A DNA stretch of 64,000 nucleotides from Acanthosepion pharaonis (lineage: Eukaryota > Mollusca > Cephalopoda > Sepiida > Sepiidae), in NCBI GenBank assembly GCA_903632075.3, contig CAHIKZ030003485.1, forward strand, positions 961,001 through 1,025,000. The letters are read 5' to 3'. The translations under genes were made by a program, and so were the position numbers. Positions 46,727-58,264 of the stretch are shown piece after piece (within the stretch, counting starts at the first letter, position 1; each line of letters begins with the position of its first letter). The notes beneath the pieces were generated by a model that saw only the letters and a program-made list of their open reading frames with translations, did no database searches and was not told the DNA's origin.

Positions 46727-47441
46727 TGTCTGATGATGGCTCCTCATCTATGTCTCTATTTTTATTAACTACTTTTCGACCCATCATTATACATCATAAT
46801 GGAAAGAGCAATATTAAAGAAAACTCTAGATACTGAATGAGGATGGAATGAATCAGAAGATTAAACCCTAAAATTATCCGTGTGCTGAAAACCTAGCAAG
46901 AAGAAAAGATAACAGATGCAATGAACAATTGACTGATTACAGCTCACCAGATCAGTAATATGTTGGGAAAAGACTAAACAGAAAAACAAAATGAGGCTGA
47001 TTTGATGAAAAGTTATCACAGAGAATAGTCATCATAATATTTGATGGCAAAGAAAGTTTCTGCCTACATCTGGTTATGTTCTCCTTTTTTTGTGTGTTTT
47101 TAAGCAATGCTGATGATCATCAATTTTTGGACTTTATTTCAAGGTAGGCCTCCATGTCTATTTAAATTAGGTTTCATTTAAATACTCAGGGAGACCTACC
47201 AAACTCTATCCACAGTATACTTATTGATAATACAAATATAATAGCCTCATCTACATGTAAAAAAGCTAAAAATAATGGAAGCATTATTAATAAAAATGAA
47301 AAAGCCAACACTCACTAACATCTACTATGAACATGGTGACAATGTGCTGACAGTGTTTGCAAAATAAAACATACATATAACCCTAGATACATGCATAAAA
47401 TAATCCATATATTCAGTTAAAAGTAAAAATACAATTGTATG

Positions 47442-47448
<7 letters not shown>
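46723..47448. other. No gene seen
   Basis: AT-rich sequence between two AT microsatellites. Nothing recognised. Confidence 0.5.

Positions 47449-47511
<63 letters not shown>
47449..47511. repeat. Microsatellite (AT)n
   Basis: About 63 bp of AT, directly before the orphan Penelope-like 3' UTR fragment. Confidence 0.97.
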
Positions 47512-47514
<3 letters not shown>

Positions 47515-47518
<4 letters not shown>

Positions 47519-47630
47519 CCTGATAAAGGTGTCTTACTAAATGAGAGAACTGAGATTATGTCGGGTGCAGACATTTAAGCAAATATGTTTTAGGTACTTA
47601 TGAAACCAGACAAGCAAAATAAAATAATTA
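47515..47630 (+). mobile_element. Detached 3' UTR of the Penelope-like family
   Basis: CCTGATAAAGGTGTCTTACT, AAATGAGAGAACTGAGATTA and TGTCGGGTGCAGACATTTAA match, in order, the minus-strand sequence CCTGGTAAAGGTGTTTAAAT, GAGAGAAAGGAGATTA and GTCTGGGTGCAGGCATTTAA at 17785-17870, which lies just after the GIY-YIG stop codon there. No GIY-YIG coding sequence precedes it here; the (AT)n tract sits in its place. Confidence 0.75.
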
Positions 47631-49549
47631 ATATTTTCCCTCCACCTCTTTTGTTCACTTATTTTTTTTCTTCCCTCCCATCATCCTCAAGATAATGATA
47701 TAGTCATAGACAATATCAAAATGTGTACATGAAATGAGCTTTGTTATAAGTTCTATAGAAAAAAAGATTGTTCTTTTTAGGCATCCGAACTACGTTTTGA
47801 TTCCCTTGATATTTCAGAATAGAAAATTAAAAAAATGGAATAGCTTCTCAAGAAACAACAAAGAAAATTGAAGATTACTATATGTGATATGTACCCAAAG
47901 AAGGCCAAAGAGCCCTCCCATTGAAATACAAGGATCAAAACAACAAAGGTGAAGATTCTGGTTTGAATAATTGCTCAAGTAATGAAGAATGGATTGGCTG
48001 AAAATTTATTAGCCTCTGACCCACTTCTTGGTTATTTCAATGACCAAACATCAGAATACTGATTTGGAGAAGTTGATGAGGCTGACAACTTTTCAATAGT
48101 TCTACTAAAACAAGTTGATGTTTACAATCATATTACATCAGCAACACACACCTCTCTTTCTAAAAATAAAATTTATTGCAATATGTTACTTACAAGGAAA
48201 TGTTAAAAAATTCTCATTCTGGCCAAGAAGGGTTTCAAAAAGAAAATTTTGTTTGCTTAGATGAAGAGAATATTTTAGCACCCCACTTCATATGTCTTAT
48301 TTGCCAAATAATTCAAAATATATATCAGAAGAAATAACTCAATAAAAGATTTGGTTAATAATTAAAGAATGGGTAATTTGGTGATAATTAAAGATGTATT
48401 GTGATAATTAGAGATTTCTTTCACTGTTCATTTCTCCAGATGTGAGTTACATGCTGCTCACATAGTTTATGAAATTTTGTCTTGGATTCCTTCACTCTTT
48501 GATTCTGTTCTTTCCATTTCAAAAGATTGGTTTTCACTCATTCTTTAGATACAAAAATAAGTTTAATCAAACTGGGTTTAATTTAAAATATATTTTTAAG
48601 TCTTCATGATCCCAAGCAAATATCTTTGTTTCACCTTTTATTAGAAATAAACTGTAATTTTATATCTGAATTTTAGCATTAAACTTGCAAAGTTATTGTC
48701 ACTGTCATGTCCAGTGTCTTTAATCTCAATTTATTTGGGTCAAAAGTTTCAAAAGGCTCTCAGCAATGAATGGATCTTTTTTTCTTTTTTTTCATTAAGA
48801 CAGAATTTCTTTGCTTGTTTACAATCTTGACAAGGTTCTGTTTGAATGAAACCATTTTTTTTTCTTGAAGCATTTTTGTAAACCTGCAATTATAAAGAAG
48901 TACTGTCAATTTTTTTTTTTTTTTTTAAGATTTTGGTGACTTTTACTGAAAAAGAAATGATGGCAAGTTTCATCAAATCTCCAGCACCTCCCTCAGCACT
49001 CCAGCAATTCCATGGTCTGGATAAATCCTCCTAAAATCTTCAGTTCCTCCATTTTTACCCTGTTTTATTTGGGACAGTTCACATTGATTACTATTCACTA
49101 CTTGTTCTGAAGTAAATCCTCTATGATTTGACAAGATCACTTTTCTTTGGATGTGTGAGGTAATCAGTCTGGATCTTGAAGTCTCAATGTATTTTTATTC
49201 TCTTAATTTCAAAAATAGCTTCTAGTTGTTGCTGCAACACAGCATATTTGCTGGCATTTCTCTCTTTGTCAATTTGGGGGAATGGCAAAAGTTGTCAGAA
49301 GCAAAAAAATGCATTTAAAAACATGTGCAAGACAAACTTGAAACTAAAACTATAGTAAGAAACTAAGTTGATGATTATTAAATTTCACTTGGCAAATCAG
49401 TAATTGATTCTCAGCTGGTTCTATAACCAGAAAAGAATCAATCCCTGTATTTTTGACTTCCCTATATTTGTTAATGCTGTCATTGAATTATAATGTTTCC
49501 CCTCTGACATAGTTTCTGCTCCTTAAACAAATTCACACATCAGTTTTCT
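47631..49549. other. No gene seen
   Basis: About 1.9 kb without a named feature: AT-rich, T-runs near 48910-48926. No useful open frames on either strand. Confidence 0.5.
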
Positions 49550-49768
49550 CTATGCAGTTTTCCTCCGCCCATCTGACTTGACAGAATCTTCAGAGTCTTT
49601 TGTTGATTTAGAACTTGGTTGGTTCAAATTCTGAAGATCTGCCTGTTGGTTACCTGACATGAAATAAGAATCATTTTTACATGTTGCAGAATGAAATATG
49701 AAGACAACAGCAAACAGTCTACAAAATAAGTGCAAAAAATGATATACATCATTAAAACTGTTTGTCAT
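49550..49768 (-). other. Orphan 72-codon open frame, possible secreted peptide or exon
   Basis: Reads MTNSFNDVYHFLHLFCRLFA, VVFIFHSATC, then a hydrophilic part KNDSYFMSGNQQADLQNLNQ, PSSKSTKDSEDSVKSDGRRK. The N-terminal half could act as a signal or membrane segment. A possible acceptor (TTATTTTGTAG) and donor (TCAGGTAACC) lie inside the frame, so it may equally be part of a spliced gene or chance. No family recognised. Confidence 0.2.
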
Positions 49769-50906
49769 TGTCTTTCATAGTTTATGGTTTTATTTATCAG
49801 ATACTTCAATGTTTATTAAATAATCTCTGAAAAAAAAACACCTCCCATCAAACCAATGCCAATAAAAATAATTCTTTCTTTATAAGTAGATATGAGTTGA
49901 TGATGATTAGACAATTTTAGAAAAAAATAATGACACCCTCTGTAAACAAAGTAGCATTATTTAAAATTTGGAATTTTTTACTTGTAATGAAACTACCTCA
50001 GAAATTTGCTTCTTCAAATATTTCACAAGCCTCAATTGAATGTCCCAGCTGCTGATCAATCAATTATTTCTAATTCACATCTAACAAATTATAGACTGAT
50101 AGTTAGGCTAAGAAATATGATGAAATATTCAAGTATCTTACTATATATAATAAGTTATGTTATTTTGTCTGTAATTTTTTGCTCTAATATTTATCTCCCT
50201 TGCACTCACAATGTGATATCTTTGTTATAACTATGGTGGACTGTTTATATAAGTTTATTGAAGCTGAGAGGTGAAAACACCAACTCTGTCAAAAAAAAAA
50301 AAAAAAAAAAAAAAGAAGAGTACAACAATAACAAAAATATATTCAGGCTCATATTTGAAACTTTTCTAGTAATAGTAAAAACTATTAATAGTAAGAACAA
50401 AATAGCAATTTCATTTATGTTTATTTTTTTGACCACATGGTTTAACTAGTTAATAATTATACTTTCTTTCGTTTTTTTTTTTTTGGTGGGGGTGAAACTT
50501 TCTTTTTACATCTGGAATGCAGAGTAAATGGAGGGCGGGGGGGCTTTTGACTGAAACTAGTGCAGTGTGTGTGTGCTAGTTGTAAATGTCTGAACTGGTG
50601 GAATTAAAGAATGGAGAGCTCATCTGGACATGTGCTATGGAAATAGCAACAGGCTTTGCAACAGGCTTGCAAGTGTGAGGAAAGAGGCTGTATAGTGGAA
50701 GATAAGACTTTCTACTACAAAACCAAAATGTTTATAGAGAGTCTCTCAAAGCTGGAAACAGGGGTGGGGGATTGTACATCTCCTTTGCCCAGATATGGCA
50801 GCTCCATTTTAGTCTAATCTGAGTTTTGTAACGATGAAGCATGGCAGAAATAGTCAAATATTTTCGAGAATGAGCTGATTATATTCCATTGCTAAAGCTG
50901 CTGGAA

Positions 50907-50908
<2 letters not shown>
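49769..50908. other. No gene seen
   Basis: Includes an A-run at 50289-50314. The 50500-50880 part is more GC-balanced but shows no frame or family that I recognise. Confidence 0.45.
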
Positions 50909-50951
<43 letters not shown>

Positions 50952-50957
50952 TGAGTA

Positions 50958-51021
<64 letters not shown>

Positions 51022-51037
51022 TATATATATATACACA
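50909..51037. repeat. Compound microsatellite (GT)n(GA)n(GT)n(AT)n
   Basis: GT to 50938, GA to about 50950, a short GT block, then AT to about 51037. Confidence 0.95.
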
Positions 51038-52633
51038 CTTGAGATCTGAAGTGAACTTGAGACTGAATTGACATAGACATTTAAATCATGGAAACTCATT
51101 GAACATACAACCATTCATTGTGAGGGAGAAAAATCAGGCTCTGATCAGTGATGATGAAAGCTTGTTTGTGGAGTTATTGAAAGTTACAAGTCAGATTTTT
51201 ATCCTGTGAGCTGTTAGAGCTCAGTCAGAGGAGAGATCAGCTGCAAGGCTCCAGTCTATTAGCTCAATAGGGTACCATCCCCACTCTCAAGGCAGGGAAA
51301 GTTACTTAGTGGTGTTAATCTTCGTATGTGACTGATTTTAGTAGGTTACATGTTACCAGCAGCACCTGATCATTTTCCCATTCCCTGCTATTTTACTTAT
51401 AGTTTGTAGGGATGAGTGGATTCATGTCTTTCTCAAGAGGATTAATATGAACACTAATTGCCTCAGAATTTGAACACTGTTCCTTGATTACATTTGCCAC
51501 CTGCACATCCACTAATTACAAAAATGATAATTTACACTCCTCACAAGATCAGAAAATATTAACCACATATTAATTAAATGTTAGTTAAATTAATCACATG
51601 TTAATTAAACATTAAAATCTAAATAATTGTTTCTGTTAATTTTCAGGGTTAGAATAATTACAAAATTAACAGGAAATGAGGACAGACAAAAATTTAAACT
51701 AAAAGACGATGTAGACAATTACCTTTGACACAATGCCAAATTGTAAAGATGTAAAAGTTGGAAGATTGCATTGAGCACATCTTCTAAATGGCTGATAGCT
51801 TGCATGTCTTGAAAATTAATAGTTAAGATTCTGTTTTTTTGGGTTTTTTTTTTTGTTTTCTTGAACAAGAATGAAACACAATTATCAAAGCCATTAGGCA
51901 ACCTCCCCTAGGTATTCTGATGCATTTTCATTAAATGCTTATCTATATTAAGTGTTTTTTTTTGTTTTTTTTTTTTTGCTTTTTTTTTTAATTCTATTTT
52001 GTTTTGTACAAAACATTGATTTCTAGCAAAGTACAATAAAAATCTTCAGTTTATGATTTTTATAAACATTAAAAGGATTCAATTTAAAAATTGTGCAAAT
52101 TTTTTTTTACTTCATTTATTTTTTTTAATAATGCAAAATGTAATCAGCTTTCTTTACTAATTTGTTCTTTATTTAATCCTTTTAATATATTCATTCATTA
52201 TTATTGATTCTTTTGCTTACTCTTTGAGCTTTCAAACCATTTACAGCAAGTCTTCTCAAAAACTCTTTTCTGATTTCAATATTTTGATGGTGTTAGAATA
52301 GTTTTCCTCTGAATTCAAATTCTTCTGATCTTTTTATAAAGACCTTTTGAACTATTCCAAGCACTCCTCGAATGATTGATACAATCTTTCATCTGTAATT
52401 CTTGTTTTTACTCTCTGGCAAGGTCCTGCAACTTTTTCACTCTTTGGCCTCCTCAAATGTTGAACTCTACATACCTATGTTATTAATATTTTTAGGAGAA
52501 TCATTTTTCATGCCAAGAGGATCTCACTAGAGATCAAGTGACAGCAAATATCCACAATACTCCAAAACCCCCCTTCATATTACTCATCATTATAACAAAA
52601 TGGGTATTTAATATGTATTTGTGTGTTTATGAA
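51038..52633. other. No gene seen
   Basis: Contains several T-runs (51849-52005) but nothing I can name. Confidence 0.5.
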
Positions 52634-52878
52634 TGACAAGAACAACTGCTGAGAGAAATTCAATAAACTTCTCTGAACACCGAGTAGAGTATGATCCTTT
52701 TGTCAAATTGTATTCAATTGACCCCTTTCCATTCATTCTTGCTTTTAATGTCTCCTTACTTCTCGTATTCAAATCAAATCTGAATGAGAAGCTTATCAAA
52801 TAATCCGCAAGTAGGTTTTTTTTTTTTTCTCTCAACAATAATTGAGCTAATTTCACTTCTCCGATGTTAACTGAAAAA
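52634..52878 (-). repeat. Unidentified repeat R2, copy 1 (uninterrupted)
   Basis: On the minus strand it runs from TTTTTCAGTTAACATCGGAG to GTTGTTCTTGTCA, about 245 bp. It matches the two flanks of the LINE at 56190-57606 on the plus strand. One minus frame stays open through nearly the whole unit (52608-52856): FSFRFDLNTRSKETLKARMN, GKGSIEYNLTKGSYSTRCSE, KFIEFLSAVVLVI. I do not recognise the product. It could be a small coding exon duplicated or retroposed, or a repeat that is open by chance. Confidence 0.65.
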
Positions 52879-54136
52879 TCAATTTACTGATGGCTGATAA
52901 AGCAGTTTCAAGTAATTACCAAACAGTAACAAGTGTGCAAGTGGCAGAAGCAATTCATTGCTATTTCTTTGCAATTGAGAACTAATACATTTTTCTGTTC
53001 TTTGTAGATTTTGTAGCAAGAATCTGGGTTCGAAAGTTTAGACATTTTTATTTCTTTAATCTACACTGAGTTGATTTTTTTTTTTTTTCTTCTTGGAAAT
53101 CTTTGTCATTTATTTACATCTTCTGAAAATTTAAGATTCAATAAAGAAAATCTACAAGAACCAAAATGCTTGAAAATCAATTCTTAAACTTTGAATTTAA
53201 TTTCAAAAGAATTTAATGATTGTCATTCTTTTGTTTGAACTTACCAAACTTTTGTGACTCTGCATCTACAGATAATCATTGTTAGGATTCAAATCTTTGA
53301 GTGTTTAAATTTGTAATACTACCCATAAAAAATGATCTCACTAGTTAAGTATGGAATCTGAAGGAATGTGTATTTAGATTATAAATTTGACTATGAAATA
53401 TTTTACTGAAACTAAAAAAAAATAAATAAAAATTGGTGCTTTCTTAATGCCTGCTAATTTTTTTTACCATATGAAAAAGAAAATCAGATAAAAATACACA
53501 AACCTTAAAGCATTATTCTTTTGTATGCTATTGTCTTTTGCTTTTGAATATCAACTTCATAAAGCTGACATGATAAGAAAGGGTGAGGAATAATTATTGG
53601 CTTAATAATCCCAAAAGAAAGCCTAGCGGAAAAAGAATTAATGATTATTTCGTATATTTTTATCATTTCTTTCAAAATGATAAAACAGTTTTGTCTCCTC
53701 CTCCTCCTCCTCCTCATGTATAATTTTCCATTGAATGTTTTCTGTCTCCAAATATTATTTAGCAAATATGAATATCTGAAATGAAACCACAACAGACACA
53801 AAGACAAAAGCAAAAAGATTGTTTTGTTTAAAATTCTCTGGTTGAAACAGAAACTCAAACCTGAATAAGGCTAAGGGAATGTCTGCCGTGTTGATCTGTT
53901 TATTTCTAATGATCTGCTTCAGATCACCTGAGACTGTCAATTGTATTTTTCAAAATGGTCTTTGTATTTTAGAGCTGAGTGGAAGGCATCATGTGACTAC
54001 CTCTCTACTGATTAGAACTCATCTTGAAAAGCAGAAAAGAAATGCAGAGTGATTTTCCTGCACATTTCACCATCTGGTGCCAGTCTACTGTTTTCCAATT
54101 TCTTTGTTGCTTTATACAAGATTTTCATCTTCTTGA
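52879..54136. other. No gene seen; one TCC-rich run
   Basis: A CTC/TCC triplet run at about 53694-53716. A 117-codon minus frame (53505-53858) includes a poly-Arg segment encoded by that run and is unconvincing. Confidence 0.45.
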
Positions 54137-54248
54137 GATTGGCTATTCATTCAGAGCAGGTACAACTGAAGGACCAGTCAGATGGCAAATAATAATAAGC
54201 TTTGCAATTGGTTCTTCAGCTGCACCTGATCTGAAATGATAGCCAATC
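54137..54248. mobile_element. Third palindromic element, followed by (AAT)n
   Basis: Left arm GATTGGCTATTCATTCAGAG then CAGGTACAACTGAAGGACCA; right arm is the reverse complement of GATTGGCTATCATTTCAGAT then CAGGTGCAGCTGAAGAACCA. Arms about 50 bp, centre around AATAATAATAAGC at 54188. A triplet AAT/AATG run starts 10 bp later (54259-54290). No coding capacity. Confidence 0.8.
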
Positions 54249-54290
54249 AGGAGGTTAATAATAATAATGATAATAATAATAATAATAGTA

Positions 54291-55039
54291 TTGTAAACTT
54301 TAGCTATTTTTGACCACAGTAATAAAACAGCACCTGAAAAGTAAAATAAGTAAATAGCTATAGATTGTACACCTTTATATACTATACATATTACCCTACA
54401 AGTCCGTCTTCTTGTGGGCAGAATGAGTTGGCCTAACAGTTATCAAGAAAGATGAAACAGATGTTTTTTTTAATTGTTTTCACTTCAATGCCCTTGGTTA
54501 AAACATAAGCCAACCTTCCACTAGACTGTTATCCTGCACATAGTCCTGTTATTGACACTCCACAACTGTAAACTGGAAAAAACCCAGACAAGGTGAACTT
54601 CCTAGGTATTAGCAACAAAAAGGCTGTTATAACCATTGTTAAACTTGACAAATGATGGCTAGTCACATCTGGTAATACTCACACAAAGAATGTTTGAACT
54701 GAAAAGGAAAATAAGTATTAGATAAAGAATTTGATTTTATATTTGCTTTTAATTCTACTGGGATAGAACTTTAAATTATTAAACAAAGTCATTGTTTGAT
54801 TAACTTAATTAATAAAAAAGCTCACCAAAGCCAGAGTAAAAACATTTATTTTTGCATGTGCACATGCCCACATACACATGCAAATATATATGAGTAAATA
54901 CTATATAAATGTTTAAAACACAGACACATGTGGTGGTATTGAAAAGCTCTCAGCCTGAGAAGTCCTTTCCCCCCAAAAACTGTTTGTTTAGATGGCTAAA
55001 TTTTGCTAAGTTAGTCAGGCAAAGAATTTTTCAGCACTC

Positions 55040-55042
<3 letters not shown>
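54291..55042. other. No gene seen
   Basis: AT-rich sequence with no nameable feature. Confidence 0.5.

Positions 55043-55101
<59 letters not shown>
55043..55101. repeat. Microsatellite (AT)n
   Basis: About 58 bp of AT. Confidence 0.97.
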
Positions 55102-55103
<2 letters not shown>

Positions 55104-55254
55104 ACATATAAAATACTAGATCTGGTTTCATCAATGTGTATATATGTTTATGTATGTATTATATATGTGTGCGTATGTGTAACCCCTGCCAATATCACTG
55201 GACATTTGATTAAAAAAAAACAATAGTAAGGCCTATTTGCATTAAGTCCTACCA

Positions 55255-56010
55255 CCCTTCCCTCTGTAAACAGAAGTACTTGGTGGGAAGAACTCTGACT
55301 CTGTTGAACCTTATCATCTCAATAGCTGTTCACAGCTCCTTGGTATTGGTTCAATGAAACGTCTCCACCATAAATGCTTGATTGGAATCATGTAAGACAA
55401 ATGTAGCACTTGCTAGAAGTCTACAGGATGATTCTCAAACCAATTCTAGGCAACTTGAGCCATCAATGACATGGTGCATTATCTTGCTGCAATAATCCAT
55501 CACTGTTGGAAATGGTTAGGGATTTCACATGGAATCTGTGAATGGGTGCAAATGGTCATGAAGCAGCACAATATAGCAGACACTGGTAAATGGCATTTAG
55601 GTGCACCAGCAGACCTTAACTAAAGGCAATTAAGTGCTCACCATACCATTATGGGATTACCACAATCCTGCATGGTACTTTGTTTCATATCCTCATGAGG
55701 GATTTGTGCTACACATGAACCCTGCTATCAATCCAAAACAATTGTAACTTTAACACCTCAAACTGTCACATATTGCAAGTTTTCTAGGGACAAATTAGTG
55801 TCATCAGCTCAAAGTGCTGCACCCTATTTTATGTTCTTACAGAGGCACTTGGTCAGATGCAAGTGAGGGTGTTCTGCCATAAAAGCAAAAGAACACTCAA
55901 CTGACCTGCTGGATGTGCATTTTGCACCTCCTGCATTGAATGTGGATGTGATTTTTCAGTCATTAAAGATCTGTTATCAACCATTGCCTTATCCATAGAG
56001 AACTCTAATG
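55255..56010 (-). pseudogene. Tc1-like transposase relic
   Basis: Minus-strand reading in shifting frames: GNPIMVW (about 55650-55670), then a YIVLLHDHLHPF-like stretch near 55530-55580, LLQQDNAPCH (55470-55500) containing the second catalytic Asp box, then a stop, and further on PIKHLWWR (about 55385) where the third catalytic Glu of the PIEHLW motif is Lys. The gene order and the QQDNAPCH box are diagnostic of Tc1-type transposases. No terminal repeats identified. Its right border in plus coordinates lies about 50 bp from repeat R2 copy 2. Confidence 0.78.
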
Positions 56011-56060
56011 CTTTCTATCAAGTTTTTTTCTGGTACAAATTTTTCAACATTTTTTTTTTT

Positions 56061-56189
56061 TTTTTCAGTTAATATTGAAGAAGTAAAATTAGCTCAATTA
56101 TTGTTGAAAGAAAAAAAAATTCACTTGCATCTGATTTGATAAGATTCTCAATCAGATTTGATTTGAATACGAGAAGTAAGGAGACATTA
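56061..56189 (+). repeat. Repeat R2, copy 2, left part
   Basis: TTTTTCAGTTAATATTGAAG through TACGAGAAGTAAGGAGACAT to TTA at 56189. It corresponds to the first half of R2 copy 1, and the next base of R2 is found 1.4 kb further on at 57611. Confidence 0.75.
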
Positions 56190-57606
56190 ATGAGAGAAAT
56201 AAGGAGGCATAATTCTACCAGCAAACAAAGACTTAACCTCAAAGAGTCTTTGTTTGTCGATAGAATGAGGCACTGTATAGCCTCTAACAAGTTTGGTTCA
56301 CATATCTATTGCCAGCTCTGTAATAGTATGTTAAATAAAAGTAAGTCTTCTATTCTACAACTGAATCTGAGTTATTAAATACTTCTGCTGATAAAGCAGA
56401 ATGTTTTGCTCATTAATTCTCTTAAAATTCTACTCTTGATTCAACTGGAGTATCTTTTTCCTGACTTTCCACTTAGAACTGAGTCTCTGTTGAGTGATAT
56501 GCATATAATTCTGTCCATGGCTTTAATTAGCATTTCTAATGTGGATCCCCACAAAGCATGTGAACTTGATATCTCTGCTCTAGTCCTTAAGAAATGTTCT
56601 CCTAAACTGGCCCCTGTTTTCTCTAAGCTCTACAGTAAATGCCTTGCTGTTTCTTTATTTCCAGCTTGTTGGAAATCCTCTTCTGTAGTTACTGTCTTTA
56701 AGAACCCAGATGATCCATTTGATCCTTTTAACCATCAGCCTCTTAGAATTCTACCACTTTTTGAGGCTCTATTTAACTCTGAATCGGTTAAGCATCTTAC
56801 CTTTCAGGATCCTCTTTCAGATAAACAATATGGCTTTCACTTCTGTAGGTCAACTTCTGATGTTTTAATTATTTCTGAGTCTATCAAGCTTTAGATAAGA
56901 ATAGTGAAGCTCAGGCTGTTATTTTCAACACATCTCAAAGGCATTTGACAGTGTTTGATATACTGGTCTTCTTCACAAGTTGAAAGGTTGTGGTATTTTT
57001 GGATAAATTTTTGAACGAATTCATTTTTTGATTTCATTTGAAATTTTTGTCTTGAATGGTCACTCTTCTAGATCTTTCTGCATTAATGCAGGTGTTCCTC
57101 CCAGGGTTCTCTCTTTGTTGTTTCCAATTTTCATAAATAACCTTCCCAATGTCATCAGTGCTCAACTTGATTTCTATTTTGATGACACAACTATTTATTC
57201 CTATCTTAATTGTAAGTCTGATAAGTTCAATAAAGTCAAATTGGTAAATGATTGAACTTTCTTCTATGGTACATAGACTTTATGAATTTAAGCACTGTAG
57301 TAAGCAATAAGATCTCATCATTTTAGAGTTGAAATGGCTAGATGTAACCATAAGTTCTATGTTAACAGTTTCTTCTATCACACTTGTTGCTTGTGGAACT
57401 CTTTTCTGGCTTCTCGCTTCCCTGTCAACTTTGACCTTCAAAAATTTAAATTCAATGTCAGTCATTATCTTCTGTCTTGATTCTTATTCTTTTATTGTCC
57501 TCTCTCCTTAATAGTAGTTTTTTTCTTATATTCTCTAACACTCAATAACCTCCTGCATCCTTGTGGCTTTATTGCCTTCCTTGAGATGAAATGATTTTAA
57601 AAAAAA
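56190..57606 (+). pseudogene. LINE-A copy 8: longest copy, internally deleted, nested in R2
   Basis: Reading in shifting frames: SLFVDRMRHCIASNKFGS (56250-56300), a pre-RT block, SADKAECFAH (56390), then NVDPHKACELDISALVLKKC (56538-56600), SPKLAPVFSKLYSKCLA, LFPACWKSSSVVTVFKN and LSDKQYGFHFCRSTSDVLI (56810-56870), NGHSSRSFCINAGVPPR (57053-57105), and motif C, DFYFDDTTIYS (YFDD at 57175-57186), intact. At about 57250 the frame jumps from KVKLVND straight to the LSSMVHRLYEFK block: about 550 bp of the post-palm region, present in copy 6, is absent. The tail and a poly-A-like end follow at 57597-57606. An ATTA occurs at both borders. Confidence 0.88.
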
Positions 57607-57713
57607 ATTAAAAGCAAGAATCAATGGGAAGGAGTCAATTGAATACAATTTGATGATAAAATGATCTTGTACTTGGTGTTCAGAGTTTTTCTTGGCTGTT
57701 GTTCTTGTCAAAT
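57607..57713 (+). repeat. Repeat R2, copy 2, right part
   Basis: ATTAAAAGCAAGAATCAATG through TCAATTGAATACAATTTGAT to GTTGTTCTTGTCA at 57710. Continues R2 exactly where the left part stopped. Confidence 0.75.
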
Positions 57714-57892
57714 GTCTCCACAGTTTCAGAAATGGAATATTTTGCTACAGGCAGCTTAACTGGTATTCAAACTAACTCACCAGATATCAGAGCCTAACTG
57801 ATATGTCTAGGCATTTTTCTGACCTCAAGGTACAGTGGTGCCACCTACCATTACCTTTACATACTGCTCTCCCATAATCTTTGGCACATTAC

Positions 57893-57897
<5 letters not shown>

Positions 57898-57926
<29 letters not shown>
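57898..57926. repeat. Microsatellite (AT)n inside a short palindrome
   Basis: ACTGTGTGTATATAT and ATATAAATACACAGT flank and include the AT run (57890-57939), so the whole is nearly self-complementary. Confidence 0.9.
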
Positions 57927-57930
<4 letters not shown>

Positions 57931-57970
57931 CACAGTATTTCAGATTATGTAAGTCAGTGTTTTCAAGGTC

Positions 57971-58016
57971 AAATCTTTCAGATATTATTTCTGTGAAATA
58001 AAAAACTGAAAGATTT
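57971..58016. repeat. 11-bp hairpin
   Basis: AAATCTTTCAG at 57971-57981 and CTGAAAGATTT at 58006-58016 with a 24-base loop. Confidence 0.7.
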
Positions 58017-58264
58017 CAACAACAATTGATAATCCCACTGGACAGCTATAATAAAAAATGCTGTTGACACTAAAGATGGCACCTGGGCCAAAGGAAGGTA
58101 AATTTTGATTGTTGAAATATATATGAAAAAATATGGCATGGATTTCAGCTGATAGTTTCTCTCTCTATAGAAAATATGCAAAGAAAGTAAAACAATTTTT
58201 TTATTTATAAAGAAATTCCAAAGATGTCATCCATAGAAACATAAATTTGAATAAAACAGTCTCC

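Noticed and set aside
53505..53858. A 117-residue minus-strand protein with an RRRRRR segment
   Set aside because: The arginines come from a TCC/CTC triplet run; no domain or context.
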